Assembly: GCA_937907025.1 (NCBI GenBank)
Contig: CALESJ010000007.1
Span: 1-11,372, forward strand
Direction of reading: 5' to 3'
DNA length: 11,372 nucleotides
Source: an uncultured Faecalibacterium sp.
GTDB taxonomy: Bacteria; Bacillota; Clostridia; Oscillospirales; Ruminococcaceae
Of this stretch, positions 5,997-11,372 are shown one piece after another. Under the pieces are notes generated by a model. That model ran no database searches. It saw nothing but the letters and a program-made list of their open reading frames with translations, and was not told where the DNA came from. The first letter of the stretch is position 1, and each line of letters starts with the position of its first letter. The translations under genes and the position numbers were made by a program.

Positions 5997-8633
5997 TTAT
6001 ACACCGCCCTTGTCACCGAACAGGGCGGCCTCGAAAGGCAGGGTCCCGATTTCCATGTAGTATTTCCCGTTGCCAGCTTTGAGTAAGCAATGCCGTTTGT
6101 TGGATACGCTGATGCAGGCGGCCTCGCCGTCGGTGAGTTTCAGCGCCTCCTGCATCCCCTGCAGATCGACCTGTCCGCTGTAAAACAGGAACTTAAAGCT
6201 GCTCATATTGATAATGGGCGAACTGTACTTGCGCACAGATTCGTCCAGGCAGTCACCGAGCTGCTGCGTAGCCACGCCGATACAAGCGTTGTACTTGCGG
6301 CTGCGCCGGGCAAAGTAGCTGATGTACTTTGCCATCAACGGCTGCTCCAGGTACAGGTACAGTTCGTCGAACGAGAGCAAGACCTGGAACTTCCGCTGCA
6401 GCACGATGGACCAGATGTACGTGTTCAAATTGTTCTCAACGGCTTGCAGGCGCTGTTCGCTGCCTTCCAGCAGCGCACCCATGCTGAAGCAGATCAGCGG
6501 ATTGCCCGTCACGTCGATGGTGGTCGTTCCATTGAAGATGCTGGACAACTCACCATAGGTGGGGTCGGTGATATAGAGCAGCACTTCCGCGATCATCTCT
6601 TTGGTGAGCATAGGGTAATCGCTTTTTTCCATCTGCTTCTGCACGAAACCATACAGGGTGCTGAATGTGGGATAGTCCTCGTGCCGGAGCCGGGAAAAAT
6701 CCGTCTGCTGGTCGATGCCAACTGACGCATACATTCCCTGCACCAGAATCATCAGCGCCCGCAGCGTGGTATCGGGAATTTCTGGCATCATGATACGGAA
6801 CTCATCTTTGAGCCAGGACAGGTGCTGTAAAAACATCGGGCTGTTGCTGGCAATCTCCGGCAGATCGGTGTCCTCCTCATCATCCTCCAACTTGATCCGG
6901 CGGACCTCAAAAATATTGATCTTGTGGTGGCCGGAGGCGCAGTCGATAACCACACCGCCCAGGCCGCGCGTCACATCACTGTATTCGTTCTCAGGGTCCA
7001 TGATGTAGCAATGCACACCGCGCACCACCTGGAATGTGAGAATCTTCTTCTGGAGGTAACTCTTACCTTGCCCGGCAGCGCCGGAAATAAAGAACACGCC
7101 GTTGGTGATTTGATCATCCCGCTGGAAGATGTCCACATACACCGGGCCGCCACGGTCGGTGCGCCCGATGGGCATCCCCTGGGGATGGACCAGGCTGGAA
7201 TAGCTGAACGGGTACAGCGCCGCTGCTGTTTTGCTGGGCAGATTGTTGGAACACAAAATGAAGTGGTCGCTGCCCAGTGGTTGTGCCGACTGAAAGCCGC
7301 CGCGCTGCTCATAGTGCAGTTGGTCGTAGGTGATTCCTACCCCGGCCAGTTCGATTTTTACCTGCTGTTCCAGGTCGTTCAGCGCGTCCAGGGTCTTTGC
7401 GTAGATTTCAATATAAATGCTGATACTGTACACCGTGTTTTGGTTGCGTGTGATTTCCGCGTAAAAATTTTTGATGTCGTTGGCTTCCTGGATGGCGTCC
7501 ATCTGCTCGGTGGCCACCTTTTTGCTGCTCATTACAGCCTTATTGCGAAGCTGTTCGTTGATGAGCTTGCGGGCGCTGTCCTTCTGCATAGGAGTAAAGC
7601 GCATCGTGAAGGATGTCCCGCGCATACTGGCGACTGTGTACAGTGCGCGCGGCGGTATCTGCGCAGGAAAGTTTTTGATCATCAGGGTGCGGCGCAGCAC
7701 GCCGGACTGCTCGGCGTGGTCTTTGGTGAAGTCGATGCGGTTCGGACACAGGCGGCGCATGATCTCTTTGTTGTAAATGGCCGGTTTGGCTTTGGCCATA
7801 TCCGGGTAGTTTTTTACTTCTTCGGCAATCGTGTACAAGTCTACATTGGTGAACTCGCGCACCAAATAATTGCGCAGCAGGACCGCCAGCTCCTCATTTT
7901 TGACCCGGTCAATCTTATATCCCTTGCCAGCAATGAGGTTGTAGATGTCATCATCGTCGGTCTGCGCCTTGTAGATAAAGTAGTAGGCTCGCTGCACGGC
8001 GCTGGACCGAGCCTCGGTACTCTCAATGTCATTGATAACGTCCGCGATAATATGGTCATACTGGCGCGGCTGGCTGCGGTAGTAGGCTTTCAGCGCGCTC
8101 ATGTCCTCGACCTTATCTGTGCCGAACATGACGAAGGGGCAACGTAGTGAATCGAACAGGCGGCAGAGCTGTTCGATCTCCTGTGCGATCTCCTCATCAG
8201 TCATGACATCCGTGTTAGGTGGGTAATAGCGGTAGAAGCGAAACAGTTCCTTGCCGTCCCTGCCGCCGTAGACGCCACTATCCCCAAACCGAAACTGCAA
8301 CAGTTCCTGTATGGGGAGTTTGGATTTCATGAGCTTACGCAGCTTCTTTTTTTGGCGCTTTTCCTCTTTAGAAGTCGCCACATTTAGGGAGAAGGTCTTT
8401 GTAAATAATTGGTACGCAGTGCGCATCTTCAGCGCGCCGAACAGATTATTCTCAAAGTCAAAACGCGCTGTACCAAGCGCCAGAAAACAGGTGAGCATGA
8501 ATATCTGCGGCGACCGCAGATAAAAAACAAGCACCGCGCCCAGCGCGATACCAATTAGTTCCGGCACCGTCCACCACCACAGCAAAAACTTCTTTTGCAG
8601 CCGGGGCGGACAAAGGTATTTTTGTGCTATCAT
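5997..8633 (-). CDS. virB4: VirB4-type conjugation ATPase with N-terminal VirB3/PrgI-like membrane hairpin
   Basis: This is the energy-supplying ATPase of the type IV secretion channel (878 aa). The ATG at 8631-8633 follows GGAAAGGAG with a 5-base spacer; 19 further in-frame codons upstream lie in leader DNA and are not accepted. Residues 15-75 hold two hydrophobic stretches (FLLWWWTVPELIGIALGAVLVF and IFMLTCFLALGT), like a VirB3/PrgI subunit joined to VirB4. Residues 90-500 are the variable VirB4 N-terminal domain. The ATPase domain has Walker A GAAGQGKS at 518-525 (K524) and Walker B LLSFDEL with D756 and E757, then a sensor-like TQQLGD. It forms an operon with the M23 peptidase and is set off from the upstream adhesin gene by a terminator and element C. 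Length is as expected for VirB4 plus a short fusion. Confidence 0.94.
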   Translation of the reverse strand: MIAQKYLCPPRLQKKFLLWWWTVPELIGIALGAVLVFYLRSPQIFMLTCFLALGTARFDFENNLFGALKMRTAYQLFTKTFSLNVATSKEEKRQKKKLRKLMKSKLPIQELLQFRFGDSGVYGGRDGKELFRFYRYYPPNTDVMTDEEIAQEIEQLCRLFDSLRCPFVMFGTDKVEDMSALKAYYRSQPRQYDHIIADVINDIESTEARSSAVQRAYYFIYKAQTDDDDIYNLIAGKGYKIDRVKNEELAVLLRNYLVREFTNVDLYTIAEEVKNYPDMAKAKPAIYNKEIMRRLCPNRIDFTKDHAEQSGVLRRTLMIKNFPAQIPPRALYTVASMRGTSFTMRFTPMQKDSARKLINEQLRNKAVMSSKKVATEQMDAIQEANDIKNFYAEITRNQNTVYSISIYIEIYAKTLDALNDLEQQVKIELAGVGITYDQLHYEQRGGFQSAQPLGSDHFILCSNNLPSKTAAALYPFSYSSLVHPQGMPIGRTDRGGPVYVDIFQRDDQITNGVFFISGAAGQGKSYLQKKILTFQVVRGVHCYIMDPENEYSDVTRGLGGVVIDCASGHHKINIFEVRRIKLEDDEEDTDLPEIASNSPMFLQHLSWLKDEFRIMMPEIPDTTLRALMILVQGMYASVGIDQQTDFSRLRHEDYPTFSTLYGFVQKQMEKSDYPMLTKEMIAEVLLYITDPTYGELSSIFNGTTTIDVTGNPLICFSMGALLEGSEQRLQAVENNLNTYIWSIVLQRKFQVLLSFDELYLYLEQPLMAKYISYFARRSRKYNACIGVATQQLGDCLDESVRKYSSPIINMSSFKFLFYSGQVDLQGMQEALKLTDGEAACISVSNKRHCLLKAGNGKYYMEIGTLPFEAALFGDKGGV

Positions 8634-8652
8634 GAAAGCTCCTTTCCAGGCT

Positions 8653-8657
8653 GTGCC
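8653..8657 (-). promoter_or_regulatory. Extra GGCAC half-site in the VirB4 leader
   Basis: On the minus strand a single GGCAC lies exactly 18 bases past the GTGCC-N5-GGCAC dyad of element C and about 20 bases before the VirB4 start, next to the ribosome site. The relaxase leader has the same half-site at the same spacing (3832-3836), followed in both cases by GCCTG. A regulator or RNA pairing at this spot could hide the ribosome site. Confidence 0.5.
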
Positions 8658-8671
8658 TGATTTGAATGACA

Positions 8672-8739
8672 TTTTGTGCCTAATAGGCACGATCGCTTTT
8701 TAACATCTTTACGTTTGATTTTTGGCGCTTGTTTGCAAA
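8672..8739 (-). repeat. 68-bp conserved intergenic element, copy C (VirB4 leader)
   Basis: On the minus strand: TTTGCAAA, 41 bases including CAAAAATCAAACG and AAAAAGCG, then GTGCC-TATTA-GGCAC-AAAA. It is 52/68 identical to copy A and 47/68 to copy B, without gaps. It lies between the terminator of the adhesin/membrane ORF and the VirB4 start, with the dyad about 40 bases before the ATG. Layout (terminator, element, half-site, ribosome site) matches that of the relaxase leader. Confidence 0.88.
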
Positions 8740-8744
8740 GAAAG

Positions 8745-8766
8745 AGGCGCGACATTTGTCGCGCCT
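8745..8766 (-). terminator. Terminator after the adhesin/membrane ORF
   Basis: On the minus strand GGCGCGAC and GTCGCGCC pair perfectly over 8 bp (9 with the flanking A-T) around an AAAT loop, followed by TCTTTCTTT. The hairpin begins one base after the stop codon (8767-8769). Its T-rich tail runs straight into the TTTGCAAA end of element C. Confidence 0.87.
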
Positions 8767-9655
8767 TCAATCCACAGAGGTATGGTGTTGCTTTAGGTAT
8801 TGGTATATATCTTTGGCGAGTTGTGCCAAATAGCCAGCGGCCACTAAGGGCAAAATGAACATGTTAAACCCTATAGTTATGACAGTCATGTTATCGTAAC
8901 CGGGAAGAAGTGTCTCTATGGGGAGAATCTCCACAGAAAAAACTGGAATTAGGATATTACCCAAAATAGCGGCAAGCGTTGTGAAGGTGTTTACAATCTT
9001 AAACACCATTTGTACGGGTTCGTATTCTGCAACGAGCGCGGTGAACATCCAAATAATAACATATACGATTATCATAATTAAAAAACTGATCCCATTTGGC
9101 AAATGAGAAAATTCTATAATCGTCAGCGATACTTGGATTGCGTATATAAGAGCAAAAACACAAAGCAAAAGCAGTAAGCGACGGCATGAGTGCAAGGCAT
9201 AGGACAAATACACACAATACGCTAAAAAACCGGTCAGATTGTATATAAGTATGCGATTTGACTCCGAATATTCTTGTGCCACCAGCGACGTTCCGACACC
9301 CCAAAGAAATAGTGTGATATACATAACAGTGGGGTGAAGCAGAAAGAAATTTCCGACTTCCTCAAAAATGGACTTTACGTTGTCTACAAAGCTCAAAAAA
9401 CCGTCGATGAAATTATCGATCAAGTAGCGTACCCCTCCGTACTGCAAAATATCTTTCAGTATAGAACAGACAGTACAGAAAAGCAAGATAAAGGCGGCTC
9501 GATGTAAATAACTATAAATATCAAGGAGGCCGGTTGCCTTAAGATTCAATGCCAATAATGTGAGGAAAACAAGGCTTCGGAACACAAACAGAGGCCCGTT
9601 GTCAGTAGGTATATTGGTATGCTTTATCTTACATAAAATGGCTGTGCCAAGGCGT
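8767..9655. other. AT-rich segment with foreign-looking composition
   Basis: Base composition changes abruptly near 9650. For example 9061-9120 has 14 G/C of 60, while 10141-10200 has 35 of 60. The change falls where the Cna-B domain breaks off and the membrane helices begin, and GC rises again just past the stop codon. No flanking repeats of useful length are visible; a 9-base GGCACAGCC (minus strand, near 9642-9650) also occurs in the VirB4 leader next to element C, which may be chance. Part of the AT bias comes from hydrophobic codons, but not the sharp edge. Confidence 0.6.
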
Positions 9656-11372
9656 AACACATAGTCTTTGCTCACTTCATACAACCCGCGCGCCGGGTTC
9701 CACTGGTAGAGCGTGAATACCGCGTCATCCTCAATGATCTCGCCGGTATGGGCCTCGATTTTTTTGATAATGACCTTGTTGCCCTGCGGACGGTTGTAGT
9801 CCGCGTCCCCGCCCGTATAGCTGACGGTTTGGTCGCTCTCGGTGATCTCAAACTCCTGGCTCCAGTGCTCGACCCAGTTTCCATCCTGCAGCGCGGCATC
9901 CGTGTACCCTGCCGGGCTGGTAAGTTCTTCGATGCGGAACTTTCCCAGGTTGTCCTGCGTGTAATACACGTAACCTTCGGTCCAATCGGTGTAGGCCGGG
10001 TTAGTCACAGTGACCGTGTACAGGCCGTTTTCCAGGCGCGTGACCCGATAATTCGGGCTGATCTGGTATCCGTTGGCAGCGACGGACCACTCATAGATCG
10101 CATACTCGGCATCTTCCGTGATACGTCCGCCCGTGAGGGCGTCGCGCTTTTCCCAGGTGACATGAGCCTGCCAAGGCTGGTTCTTTACCACAGCAGTGGC
10201 GGAGCCGTTGGCCGGTACAGAAATGGAACCCGAACTGCTGTCCGTAGGATCGAAGCCGTGAGGGACGGTGGTTTCCTGCCACTCAAACCCAAAGTTTGCC
10301 AACTGAGCACGGGCAGCAGCAAGAGCCGCGTTCACTGCATTTTGCGCTTCATTTTGCAGTTGGGTAATGGCATTGTTTTTCGCGGCCTCTGCAGCGGCGT
10401 CGGCCTCCTCCTGGCTGGCATAGGGGCCTTCCTGGCCGCTCAAACTGCTTGTGCTGGTCTTGCTGACTGAGTAATGCAGTGTCCAGGTGGCGGTTGCTGC
10501 GCCATCTACTGTTGTGACGATCTGCGGATCGCTGATCGTCCAGGTGCCGCCGTCGATGGTCCCGCTGGAGGGCTTGGGGGTCAGTTGGAAGATGGCATCA
10601 TCCAGCTTTTCGTGGGTGATATTGGCAGACTTGTCAATGTTGATCGTGTAGGTGTAGTCAAAGCTGCCACTGGCAGACTGCGGCGGCGCGGACCAGTTGG
10701 CAGAATAATACTCAGCATCCGGCGCATCTGGAATTTCTCCCGAACCACTGCTTTCATCTGGAATTTCTTCCCCTACAACAGCGACGATTTGCCAGCGATA
10801 CCCTGCGGGGGGCTGATAGATGTTTGTGTAGTAGCCCCGGCCGCTGACGTATGGGGCCGCAGTGTCACCATCCTTATCCATGGCCGCTATTGACGATAAA
10901 TAGAGTTGAGCAGCCACACTATCGGGGTAATGCTCAATAATCCATAACTGTGTGTCATCGTAGTATTGGTAGGCTTTTCCCAGCGTATCAGTTCCGGCAG
11001 CAGAATAAAGGCTTGGGAGGTTTGCCGCAAACTCACTGCCGGAAAACGTGGTAGAATCATGCTTTTCGGTCAACACGCCGAGGGACAGCTGATTCAGGCC
11101 GCCCCAAATATTGATCTGGTTCGCATAATGGTTGCCAGGCGTATATTGGCCGGGTTCCAGTTTGGAAACGTATGCAAAATTGTATGTGGGACATCCGTTT
11201 GGCTGCCCGTTCAACCCGTGGCTGCAACAATAAGCCTCCACACCATTAAACCAGATCAGCCAGGTACTAACGACGTATTCAATTTTTGTGATTTTTCCTG
11301 TCGTAAACGGAGGCGGGGGTGCAGAAGTAGAAGCATAAGCACTTGTACTATTGCCCTGGGGCAGCGCCGCCG
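8767..11372 (-). CDS. SpaA/Cna-B-type surface adhesin fused in frame to a polytopic membrane protein (5' end outside window)
   Basis: The frame is open from the right edge to the stop at 8767: 867 codons, numbered here from the first complete codon. Residues 44-60 (AYCCSHG, Cys at 48, 49 and 60) and the later TQLWII (Q141) resemble the Cys and Gln motifs of thioester domains in Gram-positive adhesins. A helical Ala/Gln-rich stretch covers about 317-360. A Cna-B/SpaA-type domain spans about 404-495 (VTWEKRDALTGG to FRIEELTSPAGY). A second opens at 533 (VIIKKIEAHTGE) but breaks after SKDYV near 571. From there to the end, about 295 residues form some eight hydrophobic helices; I do not recognise that part. 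There is no LPxTG signal. Such adhesins often precede virB4 in Clostridia elements and probably help mating contact. The membrane part could be a VirB6-like subunit or foreign; it has no own start or ribosome site that I can see. An assembly join cannot be excluded. Confidence 0.8.
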   Translation of the reverse strand, partial: AALPQGNSTSAYASTSAPPPPFTTGKITKIEYVVSTWLIWFNGVEAYCCSHGLNGQPNGCPTYNFAYVSKLEPGQYTPGNHYANQINIWGGLNQLSLGVLTEKHDSTTFSGSEFAANLPSLYSAAGTDTLGKAYQYYDDTQLWIIEHYPDSVAAQLYLSSIAAMDKDGDTAAPYVSGRGYYTNIYQPPAGYRWQIVAVVGEEIPDESSGSGEIPDAPDAEYYSANWSAPPQSASGSFDYTYTINIDKSANITHEKLDDAIFQLTPKPSSGTIDGGTWTISDPQIVTTVDGAATATWTLHYSVSKTSTSSLSGQEGPYASQEEADAAAEAAKNNAITQLQNEAQNAVNAALAAARAQLANFGFEWQETTVPHGFDPTDSSSGSISVPANGSATAVVKNQPWQAHVTWEKRDALTGGRITEDAEYAIYEWSVAANGYQISPNYRVTRLENGLYTVTVTNPAYTDWTEGYVYYTQDNLGKFRIEELTSPAGYTDAALQDGNWVEHWSQEFEITESDQTVSYTGGDADYNRPQGNKVIIKKIEAHTGEIIEDDAVFTLYQWNPARGLYEVSKDYVLRLGTAILCKIKHTNIPTDNGPLFVFRSLVFLTLLALNLKATGLLDIYSYLHRAAFILLFCTVCSILKDILQYGGVRYLIDNFIDGFLSFVDNVKSIFEEVGNFFLLHPTVMYITLFLWGVGTSLVAQEYSESNRILIYNLTGFLAYCVYLSYALHSCRRLLLLLCVFALIYAIQVSLTIIEFSHLPNGISFLIMIIVYVIIWMFTALVAEYEPVQMVFKIVNTFTTLAAILGNILIPVFSVEILPIETLLPGYDNMTVITIGFNMFILPLVAAGYLAQLAKDIYQYLKQHHTSVD

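Noticed and set aside
6924..8147. Long plus-strand open frame (407 codons) opposite virB4
   Set aside because: It is a shadow of the VirB4 reading frame, without ribosome site or recognisable domains.
9640..9660. Recombination at the 9-base GGCACAGCC shared with the VirB4 leader as the cause of the adhesin fusion
   Set aside because: Nine bases are too short to separate from chance without a sister locus for comparison.

Overview
The window looks like part of a conjugative (integrative) element of a Gram-positive gut-type Clostridia host. This rests on the gene families, the strong Shine-Dalgarno sites and the moderately high GC; no species can be named. All seven genes I accept lie on the minus strand, so the window is described right to left, in transcription order.

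Transfer apparatus (11372 to 4678). A large surface adhesin enters from the right edge. It has a possible thioester domain and SpaA/Cna-B-type domains, but its second Cna-B domain breaks off near 9650 and continues in frame into an AT-rich stretch encoding about eight membrane helices. A terminator and a conserved leader follow. Next comes a VirB4-type ATPase with a short VirB3/PrgI-like membrane hairpin at its N-terminus. Two bases after it starts a membrane-anchored M23 peptidase, the probable wall-opening (VirB1-equivalent) enzyme.

Processing region (4677 to 2431). A 321-bp gap holds a 26-bp palindrome, a GC hairpin with a T-run and about ten copies or near-copies of TACGGC(A) in both orientations; it is the best oriT or control-region candidate here. 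A small ribbon-helix-helix-like protein follows, then a MobP-type relaxase (HxxxxHPHLHF signature). An acidic protein of unknown function comes next, then the first 490 codons of a large conjugative-element methylase/helicase-type protein that runs off the left edge.

The most interesting signal is not a gene. A 68-bp intergenic element occurs three times without a gap (2357-2424, 3851-3918, 8672-8739), at 69-76% identity by hand count. Each copy has TTTGCAAA, exactly 41 bases, then GTGCC-N5-GGCAC. The N5 flanks of the dyad change together (CG/CG versus TA/TA), so the symmetry itself seems to be kept. Two copies lie between a gene-end terminator and the start of a key transfer gene (relaxase, VirB4). 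The third lies inverted just past the relaxase stop. This suggests an element-wide control site or leader RNA coordinating DNA processing with the secretion channel.
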